Positions 16,960 to 25,826 of a stretch of 64,000 bases of DNA are shown here, in pieces. Location: assembly GCA_965249175.1 (NCBI GenBank), contig OZ252227.1, forward strand, positions 4,774,001 to 4,838,000. Reading direction: 5' to 3'. Within the stretch, counting starts at the first letter, position 1. Each line of letters opens with the position of its first letter. Source of the stretch: CAZYFH01 sp965249175. GTDB lineage: Bacteria; Acidobacteriota; Vicinamibacteria; Vicinamibacterales; UBA8438. The translations under genes were made by a program, and so were the position numbers. The notes beneath the pieces were generated by a model that worked only from the letters and a program-made list of their open reading frames with translations, was not told where the DNA came from and ran no database searches.

Positions 16960-17146
16960 CAGCCGCTATTGCTGCAGGTTCGGGGCGGTCCGGCGATTGG
17001 TCTCCCGGAGAAAACCGTCGGAGGCACCGCAACCCGGCGACTCACGATGGCACCGCGCTACCGTGACGACGCGGTTTTCGGAGGGAGACCAATGCCGGGC
17101 CGCTGGCTGGGCAGCACGCCCTTCCGAACCTGCACGGGCAGCGCTG
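16960..17146. repeat. Long imperfect foldback element
   Basis: Three nested pairs of arms are visible: gcaggttcgg (16974-16983) with ccgaacctgc (17124-17133); attggtctccc (16996-17006) with gggagaccaat (17083-17093); and aaaaccg (17011-17017) with cggtttt (17072-17078). A looser outer pair is cagccgct / agcgctg. The arms are in order and enclose a ~50-bp loop, so the whole can fold as one long stem. No transposase is nearby. It could be a MITE remnant or a structured RNA; which of these cannot be told from one copy. Confidence 0.6.
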
Positions 17147-17193
17147 GGCCGGAGTGAGCGTTGCCCAGGATTCGGCGCGAGCGCCGGCCGAGG

Positions 17194-18870
17194 CTACACC
17201 CGCGTGAGCTTGCGGAACCGGATGCGGTGCGGCCGGTCGGCCTCAGCACCGAGCCGACGCCTCCGGTCGGCTTCGTAGTCGGCATAATTCCCCTCGAACC
17301 ACTCGACGTGGCTGTCGCCTTCGAACGCGATGATGTGGGTCGCGATGCGGTCGAGAAACCAGCGGTCGTGGCTGACCACAACCGCGCAGCCGGCGAAGTC
17401 GACGAGGGCGTCCTCGAGGGCCCGCAACGTGTCGACGTCGAGATCATTGGTCGGCTCGTCCAGGAGCAACAGGTTGGCGCCGCCACGCAGCAGCGTCGCG
17501 AGGTGGACGCGATTCCGCTCGCCGCCAGATAGATCGCCGACTTTGCGTTGCTGGTCGCGTCCTTTGAAGTTGAACCAGGAGACATACGCGCGTGACGCGA
17601 CGGAGCGCTTGGCGAGCGTGATCTCCTCCTGGCCGCCGGAGATGACTTCCCAGACCGTCTTCTGCGGATCGAGCTCGCGGCTTTGGTCGACGTAGCCGAT
17701 CTGGACCGTGTCGCCCAGCCGAAGCGTGCCCGCGTCCGGCTCCTCCTCACCGGTAATCAGTTTGAGTAGCGTGGTCTTCCCCGAGCCGTTCGGGCCGACG
17801 ACACCGACGATGCCGGCCGGCGGCAGCGTGAAGGAGAGATCGCCGATGAGCGCACGGTCGCCGTACCCCTTCACGAGGTCCGTCGCCTCAACTACCACGT
17901 CGCCGAGTCTGGGACCCGGCGGAATATAGATCTCGACGGCTTCAATCTTCTGCGTCGCGTCCTCGTTCAGCAGCCGTTCGTAGGCGTTCAGTCGCGCTTT
18001 GCCTTTTGCCTGACGCGCGCGCGGCGACATCCGGATCCACTCCAGCTCCCGGCCGAGCGTACGCTCGCGCTTCGCCTCGTGCTTGGCCTCGGTCGCGAGA
18101 CGCTGCTGCTTCTGATCCAGCCAGGACGAGTAGTTTCCCTCCCACGGGATCCCGGCGCCGCGATCGAGCTCCAGAATCCACCCGGCCACGTTGTCGAGGA
18201 AATATCGGTCGTGGGTCACCGCGACGACGGTGCCTCTGTAGTCAGCCAGGAAGCGCTCGAGCCAGGCGACCGACTCGGCGTCGAGGTGATTGGTCGGCTC
18301 GTCGAGCAGCAGGAGGTCAGGCGACTGGAGCAGGAGACGACACAGTGCGACGCGTCGCCGCTCGCCACCGGAGAGCGTCGTCACATCGGCGTGCGCGGGT
18401 GGCAGCCGTAACGCCTCCATCGCCATCTCGACGCGGGAATCGAGATCCCACGCGCCGGCCGCGTCAATCTTGTTCTGGAGCGTGCCCTGCTCTTCCAGCG
18501 CCTCATCCATCTCGGGCGAGACGAGCCCTTCCGACAGCGAAGCAATGACCCGGTCGTATCGCTTGAGCAAGTCGCGGACCGCGGCTACCCCTTCGTTGAC
18601 GTTGCCCGCGACGTCCTTTGATGCGTCGAGCTGTGGCTCTTGCTGGAGATAGCCAACGGTGAGACCGGCCGCGGGAAACGCATCGCCGTCGAACTCGGTA
18701 ATCTCGCCCGCCATGATCCGGAGCAGCGAGCTCTTGCCCGCACCGTTCAAGCCGAGCACACCAATCTTGGCGCCGGGTAGAAACGACAGCCAGATGTCGT
18801 GCAACACCGTGTGATCCGGCGGATAGCGCTTGCCGAGTCCCTTCATCGTGTACACGAACTGTGGTCCCAT
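17194..18870 (-). CDS. ettA: Energy-dependent translational throttle protein EttA (ABC-F)
   Basis: 558-aa cytosolic ABC-F ATPase that binds the ribosomal E site and gates entry into elongation according to the ATP/ADP ratio. Two nucleotide-binding domains are clear: Walker A GLNGAGKSS and GPNGSGKTT, signature LSGGERRR and LSGGERNR, and Walker B LLLLDEPTNHLD and LLLLDEPTNDLD. The arm and P-site linker lie between them (WIRMSPRARQAKGKARL). The N-terminus MGPQFVYTMKGLGKRYPP is typical of EttA and the length matches the family. No membrane partner is present, as expected. Divergent from the peptidase gene upstream. Confidence 0.95.
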   Translation of the reverse strand: MGPQFVYTMKGLGKRYPPDHTVLHDIWLSFLPGAKIGVLGLNGAGKSSLLRIMAGEITEFDGDAFPAAGLTVGYLQQEPQLDASKDVAGNVNEGVAAVRDLLKRYDRVIASLSEGLVSPEMDEALEEQGTLQNKIDAAGAWDLDSRVEMAMEALRLPPAHADVTTLSGGERRRVALCRLLLQSPDLLLLDEPTNHLDAESVAWLERFLADYRGTVVAVTHDRYFLDNVAGWILELDRGAGIPWEGNYSSWLDQKQQRLATEAKHEAKRERTLGRELEWIRMSPRARQAKGKARLNAYERLLNEDATQKIEAVEIYIPPGPRLGDVVVEATDLVKGYGDRALIGDLSFTLPPAGIVGVVGPNGSGKTTLLKLITGEEEPDAGTLRLGDTVQIGYVDQSRELDPQKTVWEVISGGQEEITLAKRSVASRAYVSWFNFKGRDQQRKVGDLSGGERNRVHLATLLRGGANLLLLDEPTNDLDVDTLRALEDALVDFAGCAVVVSHDRWFLDRIATHIIAFEGDSHVEWFEGNYADYEADRRRRLGAEADRPHRIRFRKLTRV

Positions 18871-18908
18871 GAACGTGGATCCTACCCCGTATAATGTGCC
18901 GCGTCGTC

Positions 18909-19973
18909 ATGCCCGAAGCGCCGGCCCCGCCTGCACCCCCGCCGCGCCGCCCCCGCAGGAAGAAACCGGTGTGGATCCGCTGGCCGGATGACACGCTGCT
19001 CGACGTCCGGATCTGCGATCTCGACGTTGCCATCGAAGGGACCTCGCTCGAACCGCGCATCGCCGAAGTGTGTCAGGAGCTGCGAGACCGCGGCATCGCG
19101 TTTCGCCCGCATTTCTGGCTCTCCGACGAGTGGTTTACGCCGGACGGGGTCCCCGGCGTGGCGGTGCCGTTCTACCTCGCGCACCCGCGCTTGTCACGGC
19201 TCGAGATGAGCCAGATGCTCGAAGTGGAGGGCGGGACCCGCGCGTGGTGCATGCGGATCCTCCGTCACGAGGTCGGACACGCCATTGACAACGCATACCG
19301 CCTGCAGCGGCGGCGCCGGCGGCAGAAGCTGTTCGGCAAATCGTCCACGGACTACCCCGAGTACTACACCCCGCGGCCATATAGCAAGAGCTTCGTCTTG
19401 CACCTCGATTCGTGGTACGCACAGAGCCACCCGGACGAGGACTTCGCCGAGACCTTCGCGGTCTGGCTCACCCCGAACGCGATGTGGCGCAAGCGATACG
19501 CCGAGTGGCCCGCGCTGAAGAAGCTCGAGTACATGGACGAGCTCATGCGCGATGTCGCGCGCCGGGAGCCGGTCGAAACGACCACTCGGGTCGTGGAACC
19601 GCTGTCGCGTATCCGCAATACGCTGCGGCAGCACTATCGGCGCAAGCGGAAGCACTACGGGCTCGACTATCCGGAGTTCTACGACCGCGACCTCCGGCGG
19701 CTGTTCTCCGACGCGCCCGAGTTCGCGGGGAATCCCCCTGCCGCGCAGTTCCTCAAGCGCATCCGTCGCGACGTACGCAGGCTCGTGAGCGGGTGGACGT
19801 CCACCTATCAGTACACGATCGATCGGGTCGTCGAGGATATGATCGCCCGCTGCAAGCAGCTCAACCTGCGGCTGACGACCCCCGAAGACCGCGCGACCCT
19901 CGACTTCACCGTGCTGCTGACCGTGCAGACCATGAACTACCTACACGGCGGCCGGCACCGAGTCGCCCTGTGA
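18909..19973 (+). CDS. Putative zinc-binding metallopeptidase
   Basis: 354-aa protein with a zincin motif HEVGH in RILRHEVGHAIDN, and downstream acidic residues (HPDEDFAETFAVWL) where the third metal ligand would lie. A proline- and arginine-rich N-terminus (PPAPPPRRPRRKK) precedes the folded part and there is no signal peptide, so it should be cytosolic. ATG 18909 is chosen; ATG 18894 overlaps a perfect TATAAT at 18890-18895 that may be the -10 box. It matches the family annotated as putative zinc-binding metallopeptidase. The stop overlaps the ATP-grasp start by 4 bp (GTGA), so the two proteins probably act together. Confidence 0.75.
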   Translation: MPEAPAPPAPPPRRPRRKKPVWIRWPDDTLLDVRICDLDVAIEGTSLEPRIAEVCQELRDRGIAFRPHFWLSDEWFTPDGVPGVAVPFYLAHPRLSRLEMSQMLEVEGGTRAWCMRILRHEVGHAIDNAYRLQRRRRRQKLFGKSSTDYPEYYTPRPYSKSFVLHLDSWYAQSHPDEDFAETFAVWLTPNAMWRKRYAEWPALKKLEYMDELMRDVARREPVETTTRVVEPLSRIRNTLRQHYRRKRKHYGLDYPEFYDRDLRRLFSDAPEFAGNPPAAQFLKRIRRDVRRLVSGWTSTYQYTIDRVVEDMIARCKQLNLRLTTPEDRATLDFTVLLTVQTMNYLHGGRHRVAL

Positions 19974-20992
19974 AGAAGCTCCGCATCCTGGCACTCATGC
20001 ACGACTACATGGTGCCGCCCGACGACACGTCGGGACACGACCTGGCGACCGTCGAATGGAAAACCGAGTTCGACGTCACGAGCTCGCTGGAGGAGATGGG
20101 GCACGACGTTCGCCCGCTGGGTGTCAAGGACGACCTGGGGGTCATCCGGCAGGCCGTCGACGAGTTCAAGCCGCATATCGCCTTCAACCTCATGGAAGCG
20201 TTTCACGAGGTCGGCGTGTTCGACATGAACGTCGTCAGCTATCTCGAGCTGCTTCGCCTGCCGTATACGGGCTGCAACCCGCGCGGCATGCTGCTCTCAC
20301 GCGACAAGGCGCTGTCCAAGAAGCTGATGGCGTATCACCGGATTCCGGTGCCCGAGTGGGCCGTGTTTCGGCGCGGTCTGGCCATCAAGCGCCCGCGCCG
20401 ACTCAAGTTCCCCGTCATCGTGAAGTCGCTGACTCAGGAAGCTTCGATCGGCATCGCCCAGGCCTCAGTGGTGGATGACGATGCCAAGCTCCGGGAGCGG
20501 GTACGGTTCGTCCACGAGTCCGTCGGCACTGACGCGATTGCCGAGCGTTTCGTCGACGGACGTGAGCTCTATGTGGGGGTGATGGGAAGCGAACGGTTAC
20601 ACGTGTTTCCCGTCTGGGAGATCCACTTCAGCAAGATGCCGGACGGGGTGCATCGCATCGCCACCGATCGGGTGAAGTGGAGCGTGAAGTACCAGCAGAA
20701 ACACGGCATCAAGACGGGCCAGGCCACGGACTTGCCCAACGGACTCGCCGAGCGCATCCAGAAGGTCGCGAAGCGGGTCTATCGCGCGCTGGAGATGAGC
20801 GGCTATGCACGCATGGATCTGCGGCTGAACACCGACGGACAGTTCTACGTGATGGAAGCCAACGCCAACCCGCAACTGGCGTTCGGCGAAGACCTCGCCG
20901 AGTCGGCCGAGCGCGCTGGCCTCACGTACGAAGAGCTGCTGCAACGGATCCTCAACGTCGGCTTGCGATGGCAGCCCGAACGACCCGGCTGA
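19970..20992 (+). CDS. ATP-grasp ligase, D-Ala-D-Ala ligase-like
   Basis: 340-aa carboxylate-amine/thiol ligase of the ATP-grasp superfamily. The N-terminal domain ends with LPYTGCNPRGMLLSRDKAL, as in Ddl enzymes. The ATP-binding part has FPVIVKSLTQEASIGI with its adenine/phosphate-contacting Lys, and the metal-binding end YARMDLRLNTDGQFYVMEAN. The GTG start overlaps the preceding metallopeptidase stop. A housekeeping Ddl would normally sit with mur genes, so this is probably an amino acid or peptide ligase of separate function. The substrate is unknown. Confidence 0.8.
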   Translation: MKKLRILALMHDYMVPPDDTSGHDLATVEWKTEFDVTSSLEEMGHDVRPLGVKDDLGVIRQAVDEFKPHIAFNLMEAFHEVGVFDMNVVSYLELLRLPYTGCNPRGMLLSRDKALSKKLMAYHRIPVPEWAVFRRGLAIKRPRRLKFPVIVKSLTQEASIGIAQASVVDDDAKLRERVRFVHESVGTDAIAERFVDGRELYVGVMGSERLHVFPVWEIHFSKMPDGVHRIATDRVKWSVKYQQKHGIKTGQATDLPNGLAERIQKVAKRVYRALEMSGYARMDLRLNTDGQFYVMEANANPQLAFGEDLAESAERAGLTYEELLQRILNVGLRWQPERPG

Positions 20993-21181
20993 GGCGGCCG
21001 CCCCTGCCGGCCCTGGATGTACAGCGCCTCTGGGTCTGATGGCGCCACGTCTACAAGGCGCTGGGCTTCTTCTCCAAGCTCGTCGAGGGTCATTTCGACC
21101 GATGTACTCGCTCGTCGCATTGCTCCGCGGTGAGCCGGTTCCGCGACGGTTCACACACTCCTCGGTAAAAGGCAATTCCAC

Positions 21182-21640
21182 ATGCCGACGCACGCCGCAC
21201 CGCCACACGAGCGCGACCTCGAGATCGACATGTCCCGAGTCTCATGGCACCGCAACGGCCCCCACGACGAAGTCCGCTTGGAGATACCGAGCGACGTGGA
21301 CATGGTCCACCTCGCCGAGGGCGCGTGCGAGCAGATCGCCCGCACGTGCCAGATGGATGCGAGCGCCACGCAGGACTTGTCCCTCGCCGTGCGCGAGTGC
21401 GTCATGAACGCGATCATTCATGGCAACCAGGAAGTCCGGCGCCGCCGCGTCATCATCGGGTTCGCCATCGATCGGCGCCGCGCGCCGAAGCGGCTTGTCG
21501 TCACCGTTCAGGACGAGGGTCAGGGGTTTTCGTTGGGCGCGATCCCGGATCCCCGCAGCCCCGAGAACCGGCTCAAGCTGGGCGGCCGCGGCGTGCTCTT
21601 CATGCGCGCCTTCATGGACGAGGTGCATACGCTCGCGTGA
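21182..21640 (+). CDS. Anti-sigma-type ATP-binding protein (RsbW-like), frameshifted end
   Basis: 152-aa HATPase_c domain protein of the RsbW/SpoIIAB group, which in this family phosphorylates an anti-anti-sigma factor or binds a sigma factor. The N box is AVRECVMNAIIHGN, the G1 box VQDEGQGFSLGAIPDP and the G2 box GGRGVLFMRAFMDEV. The frame stops early at TGA 21638-21640. One base more just before it would continue as TGLGAEVRMVRPPVAPRWR to 21699, a normal ending for the family. So the last strand is lost or the sequence has an indel. No sigma or anti-anti-sigma gene is adjacent. Confidence 0.8.
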   Translation: MPTHAAPPHERDLEIDMSRVSWHRNGPHDEVRLEIPSDVDMVHLAEGACEQIARTCQMDASATQDLSLAVRECVMNAIIHGNQEVRRRRVIIGFAIDRRRAPKRLVVTVQDEGQGFSLGAIPDPRSPENRLKLGGRGVLFMRAFMDEVHTLA

Positions 21641-21708
21641 CCGGCTTGGGGGCGGAGGTCCGCATGGTCCGGCCACCTGTCGCCCCGCGATGGCGGTGAA
21701 TGAGCCGG

Positions 21709-21909
21709 CTACTGCCGCGTCACGAACCGTCGTCCGTCTATCCGCCACCCGCCGTCGAGCATGATGCCGATCGCCGAGCTGTCCTCACGGACATTCTGGA
21801 CTGTGCAATCCGAAGGCCGATGATCAGTTCCATGACGACCGCCGCACGCCGGGCTCGCGCGGTGCGGTGACTGCCGGACGGACCGGACCGCAGTGATGCA
21901 CGGGGACAC
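21709..21909 (-). CDS. Possible gene remnant, unknown
   Basis: 66-codon minus-strand frame. Only its end (SAIGIMLDGGWRIDGRRF) looks like conserved protein; it recalls the C-terminus of NTF2-like proteins. The rest has poor codon choice and no start signal. It may be a decayed 3' end, or not coding at all. The surrounding 286-bp gap (21641-21926) holds nothing else I can identify. Confidence 0.2.
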   Translation of the reverse strand: MSPCITAVRSVRQSPHRASPACGGRHGTDHRPSDCTVQNVREDSSAIGIMLDGGWRIDGRRFVTRQ

Positions 21910-21926
21910 GGTGCAGACCCCCGCGT

Positions 21927-22646
21927 CTATTCGAGCGTGAAGGTGGCCTCGGCGGTGCCCCCAGACGTGACCGTCACCTGTTGTGGGGCGCCCGCATAGC
22001 GCTCGTGCCAGATCGTGAGCTCATGGGTCCCAGGCGGGATACCGGCCAGCTCGAACCGACCATCCGACCCCGTCACCGCGCCGGTGTCGTTCGTCACATA
22101 CACCCACCCGCGCATCCACCGGTGCGAATCGCACTCGATGCGCATCACACCCGGGCGCAGGAGCGGCCGCTTGATGCTCATCCCCGCGATCGGGATCGCG
22201 ATGTTGAACAGCGTCCGTTGCCGGTCATCGTATGCGTGGGTGGTATGAAGCGTGTCGTCCTCGCTCCGCACGTCGACCTGTGTGCGCGTCTTCGCAAGCT
22301 GCACGCGCGGCACGAAGTAGCAGCCGCTGTTGTTGATGACCGGCGTCGGCGCCGCCGCGTCGCCCCACGGCACACCCGTGACGATGACAACCGCATTGGC
22401 GAGGCCGCCATCGGCGTCGACGACGGTGGCGCGATCCTCGACTTCGTCGCCGCACACCGCCTGGTCGGTGGTCACCGCGACCATGCTCCGGTCCGGTATC
22501 GTGTCCACACTCGCACGCCCGACGATGACGCCCGTCGCCTGCGCGCCCGTGGCCACCACCGATGCGACCAGCGTTGGGACGATGAGACCGACAGCGACAG
22601 CCGCTGACGACAGCATCACGCCGGTGATCCGTGAACGGTTGACCAC
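21927..22646 (-). CDS. Exported carboxypeptidase-regulatory-like/plastocyanin-like protein
   Basis: 239-aa protein with a signal peptide (AVAVGLIVPTLVASVVATGAQA). The middle resembles a cupredoxin-like beta-sandwich with conserved Cys and His (MRIECDSHRWMRGWVYV). The C-terminal ~60 residues are a carboxypeptidase-regulatory/CNA-B-type Ig fold (TGSDGRFELAGIPPGTHEL). Such proteins sit in the periplasm or on the surface of Acidobacteria; no enzyme function is known. The stop lies 6 bp from the end of the next minus-strand gene upstream, so it probably follows the ABC exporter gene on one transcript. Confidence 0.7.
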   Translation of the reverse strand: MVNRSRITGVMLSSAAVAVGLIVPTLVASVVATGAQATGVIVGRASVDTIPDRSMVAVTTDQAVCGDEVEDRATVVDADGGLANAVVIVTGVPWGDAAAPTPVINNSGCYFVPRVQLAKTRTQVDVRSEDDTLHTTHAYDDRQRTLFNIAIPIAGMSIKRPLLRPGVMRIECDSHRWMRGWVYVTNDTGAVTGSDGRFELAGIPPGTHELTIWHERYAGAPQQVTVTSGGTAEATFTLE

Positions 22647-22652
22647 GGGCTG

Positions 22653-24494
22653 CTAGAGCGCGTTCGAGGCCCGCGGCGCCGTGGGCGCCGTAGCGGCGAC
22701 CGGCTCCGGCGTAAAGTCCTCACCCGGATTGATGAACCGATTCCGCTCCACTCGATACTGTTTGTCGTAGAGCTGTTTGTATCGCCCATCGGCCGCGATC
22801 AACTCGTTGTGCGTGCCGTGCTCGACGATCTCACCGCCCTCGAGCACCATGATTTGATCGGCGCTCTGAATCGTCGACAGCCGGTGCGCGATGACGAACG
22901 TCGTGCGGCCGCGCCGCAGCGACCACAACCCATCCTGAATCAGCGCCTCGCTCTCGCTGTCGAGGCTCGACGTCGCTTCGTCGAGGATGAGCAGCCGCGG
23001 GTCGGCGAGGATAGCTCGCGCGATGGCGACTCGCTGGCGCTGGCCGCCGGACAGCTTCACGCCGCGCTCGCCGACGATCGTGTCATACCCGTCGGGAAAC
23101 TCCTGGATGAACTCGTCGCAGTGCGCGATCTTGCTCACCTCGCGGATTTCCTCTGCAGTCGCATGTGAATTAGCAAAGCTGATGTTGGCCGCGATCGTCC
23201 CGTCGAACAGAAAGTTCTCCTGGAGCACGACACCGAGGTAGGCGCGGTAGTCCTTGAGACGTAGCGACTCGAGATCGCGGCCGTCGAGGAGTACCCGGCC
23301 GGACACGGGGCGATTGAACGCCATGACCAGGCTGATGAGCGTGCTCTTCCCGGACCCGCTCGACCCGACGAGCGCCGTGGTCGTCCCGGGCGCGGCCGTG
23401 AGCGACACCCCCTTCAACACCGGCACGCCCGGTTCGTATTCGAACCAGACATCTTCCAGCCGCACCTCGCCTTCGAGCGTGTCGACGGATGCGCGGCCCT
23501 CGTCCTCTTCGTCCTCGGTCGCCATCTGCCGAATCTCGCGGATGCGATCGAGACCGGCGAACGCCTCGGTGACCTGCGTGCCGATGGACGAAATCTGGAT
23601 GACGGGCGCAATCACCAATCCGGTGAACAAGATGTATTGAAACATTGCGCCGGTGGTCCACGTGCCGTCGATCAGGGCCCGTCCGCCAATCACGATCATC
23701 AACGCGCCGATGACACCCACGACGAGCGTCGCCACGGATGTGACGGCCGAGACCCCGGTGACCGCCTTCGCCACGTTGCGAAACAGCCGATGCGCGCCTT
23801 TGGCGAACACGAGCTGCTCCCGCTTCTCGACCGCGTACGCCTTGACGATGCGGATGCCGCCCAGCGTCTCCCCGAGGCGCCCGGTCAGGTCGGCGTTGAT
23901 CTTGCCACGCTCCCGGAAGACGGGCCGGAGCTTCGAAAAGGCCACGGCCAGGACGCCGCCCAAGGCGAGGAGGATCACGAGGGTCAGACTCGTCAGAGTC
24001 CAGTTGAGGTAGAAGAGCCACACGAGCGCAACGGTCGCCGTGAACAGGCCGCCGATCAGCTGCACGAGACCGGTTCCCACGAGGTTCCGGATCCCCTCCG
24101 CGTCGGTCATGATGCGGGAAATGAGGACGCCGCTCTGTGTAGAGTCGAAGTACCGGATGGGTAGACGCGACACGTGCGTCATCACCTTCTTGCGCATCTC
24201 GGTGATGGCCCGCTGCGCCGCGACGCCGAGCACCTGCGACAACCCGAACGACGTGGCCGACTGGACAACGGTGGCCCCAAGACCGAGGGCGCCGAGCCAC
24301 AGCAGCTGGTCGGCGCGACCGTTCGGAATGACATCGTCGATCACGAACTGCACCATCGCCGGCAGCACGAATCCCGCCACCCGGCTGACGAGCATCATCG
24401 AGAGGCCGAGGGCGAGCCGGTACCGATAGCGCCAGACGAGAGCGCGCGCTTCCTCCCACGAGCCGGCCGTTATGCGTTTCTTTTTCTCCGCCAT
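22653..24494 (-). CDS. ABC exporter, fused permease/ATPase (MsbA-like)
   Basis: 613-aa half-transporter that should work as a homodimer in the inner membrane. Six transmembrane helices lie in the first ~320 residues. The ATPase has Walker A GSSGSGKSTL, Q loop VVLQENFLFDG, signature LSGGQRQRVA, Walker B LLILDEATSSLD and the H loop IAHRLST. ATG 24494 is preferred because GGTGAGGGAC precedes it; the frame opens 8 codons earlier. The substrate may be a lipid, peptide or drug; an MsbA role in lipid A export is possible but is not shown. Confidence 0.9.
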   Translation of the reverse strand: MAEKKKRITAGSWEEARALVWRYRYRLALGLSMMLVSRVAGFVLPAMVQFVIDDVIPNGRADQLLWLGALGLGATVVQSATSFGLSQVLGVAAQRAITEMRKKVMTHVSRLPIRYFDSTQSGVLISRIMTDAEGIRNLVGTGLVQLIGGLFTATVALVWLFYLNWTLTSLTLVILLALGGVLAVAFSKLRPVFRERGKINADLTGRLGETLGGIRIVKAYAVEKREQLVFAKGAHRLFRNVAKAVTGVSAVTSVATLVVGVIGALMIVIGGRALIDGTWTTGAMFQYILFTGLVIAPVIQISSIGTQVTEAFAGLDRIREIRQMATEDEEDEGRASVDTLEGEVRLEDVWFEYEPGVPVLKGVSLTAAPGTTTALVGSSGSGKSTLISLVMAFNRPVSGRVLLDGRDLESLRLKDYRAYLGVVLQENFLFDGTIAANISFANSHATAEEIREVSKIAHCDEFIQEFPDGYDTIVGERGVKLSGGQRQRVAIARAILADPRLLILDEATSSLDSESEALIQDGLWSLRRGRTTFVIAHRLSTIQSADQIMVLEGGEIVEHGTHNELIAADGRYKQLYDKQYRVERNRFINPGEDFTPEPVAATAPTAPRASNAL

Positions 24495-24602
24495 GTCCCT
24501 CACCGTGGCTGTGGTCACGTGCCACGTTGTTGGCCCGGCGCCGCAAGGATGCGTGCGCAGCCGAGTGTCGGACCTAGTGCACCAGTCTAGTAGACTTTCG
24601 CC

Positions 24603-25697
24603 ATGGTTTCACCCCCTCGGCGCATCGTGCATGTCGACATGGACGCCTTCTACGCGTCGGTCGAACAGCGCGATGATCCGGATCTGCGCGGCAAGCCAGT
24701 CGCCGTCGGCGGGCGACCGGAGGGGCGTGGGGTCGTCGCGGCGGCCAGCTACGAGGCACGCACGTACGGCGTTCGCTCGGCGACGTCGATGGCGAAGGCG
24801 GTGCACCTCTGCCCGAATCTCGTGATCGTGCGGCCAGATTTCGCGAAGTACCGCGCGGTATCGCACCAGGTGTTCACGCTCTTTCGGTCGGTGACCGCCG
24901 CGGTGGAGCCACTCTCCCTCGACGAGGCCTATCTCGATGTGACCGAGAACGCGTGGGGAGAACCGCTGGCGACGACCGTCGCCAAGCGTCTCAAGCGCAA
25001 GATCACGGAAGAGACCGGGTTGACGGCCTCGGCCGGTGTGGCGCCCAACAAGTTCATCGCGAAGATCGCGTCGGGGTGGAAGAAGCCAGACGGGCTCACG
25101 GTGGTGCCCCGGGAGCGGGTCGAGCGATTCCTCCAGCTGCTGCCGGTCGAGGCGCTCTGGGGGGTCGGCCCCGTCACGGCGCGCAAGCTGCGCGCGCACG
25201 GCATCGTCAAACTGGTGGACGTACGCGGTGTCGAGGTCGACACACTCTCGCGGATCGTGGGGAGTCAGGCTGGCTGGCTTCAGCGGCTCGCGCACGGCAT
25301 CGACGACCGGCCGGTCATCACCGATCGGCCCGCCAAGTCATGCAGCTCCGAGAACACCTACTCGCAGGACCTCGAGGACTTGGACGTCATCAAGGTCGAA
25401 GTGGATCGCCTGGCGCGGCGCACTGCGGCGTGGCTCGAGCGGAAACCTGTCTTCGCTCGAACCGTGACAATCAAGGTGCGCTACAGCGACTTCACGACGA
25501 TTACGCGGAGCGAGACCAGTCCGCTCCCGACGCGGGACGCGGACGCGCTGGCCCGGCGCGCCGTCGCGCTGCTCGAACGGACCGACGCCGGGAGCCGCAC
25601 GGTACGGCTGCTGGGGGTCGGCGTGCACAACCTGACACCTACAGCCGACGCGGGCACGTGCGACCGGATGGCACCCCTTCTCTGGGACGCGACCTAA
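24603..25697 (+). CDS. dinB: DNA polymerase IV (Y family)
   Basis: 364-aa translesion polymerase. Catalytic acids are in VDMDAFYASVEQ (residues 11-13) and SLDEAYLDV; the steric and nucleotide-binding segment SYEARTYGVRSATSM is present. Helix-hairpin-helix residues LWGVGPVTARKL and a little-finger domain (SSENTYSQDLEDL, FARTVTIKVRYSDF) complete it. The length is normal. It diverges from the ABC exporter gene across ~108 bp. No LexA-like operator was recognised. A CGGGGC-TTC-GCCCCG hairpin follows the stop. Confidence 0.95.
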   Translation: MVSPPRRIVHVDMDAFYASVEQRDDPDLRGKPVAVGGRPEGRGVVAAASYEARTYGVRSATSMAKAVHLCPNLVIVRPDFAKYRAVSHQVFTLFRSVTAAVEPLSLDEAYLDVTENAWGEPLATTVAKRLKRKITEETGLTASAGVAPNKFIAKIASGWKKPDGLTVVPRERVERFLQLLPVEALWGVGPVTARKLRAHGIVKLVDVRGVEVDTLSRIVGSQAGWLQRLAHGIDDRPVITDRPAKSCSSENTYSQDLEDLDVIKVEVDRLARRTAAWLERKPVFARTVTIKVRYSDFTTITRSETSPLPTRDADALARRAVALLERTDAGSRTVRLLGVGVHNLTPTADAGTCDRMAPLLWDAT

Positions 25698-25702
25698 TTG
25701 GA

Positions 25703-25717
25703 CGGGGCTTCGCCCCG
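25703..25717 (+). terminator. Hairpin after dinB
   Basis: A perfect stem CGGGGC / GCCCCG with a TTC loop lies 6 bp after the dinB stop. There is no T-tract, so it is only terminator-like. Confidence 0.4.
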
Positions 25718-25826
25718 AACCCCCGCGGGCGCTCCGTGCGCGCCTGGGCCGTTGCCGCCGGTCCGAAACAATACGGCACTCTCGTTTCGTGCCGTGGAAA
25801 CTCCCCCCGCGGAGTATGATCGAGCG

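Larger units (their letters stand above)
16857..17193. other. Convergent intergenic region with repeats, no gene
   Basis: The 337 bp between the kinase gene and the ABC-F gene, both ending here, hold no credible coding frame. They contain a hairpin repeat at 16923-16946 and a larger foldback at about 16960-17146, annotated separately. The remainder (16857-16900 and 17150-17193) shows nothing I recognise. Confidence 0.7.

Noticed and set aside
18888..18900. TATAAT at 18890-18895 as a mapped promoter.
   Set aside because: It is a perfect -10 match but I see no -35 partner at the right spacing and it overlaps a possible ATG; it is mentioned in the gene entry only.
20993..21181. Fragments such as VYKALGFFSKLVEG in the gap after the ATP-grasp gene.
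   Set aside because: They look protein-like for about 15 residues only, with no start, and no frame stays open; too weak for a remnant call.
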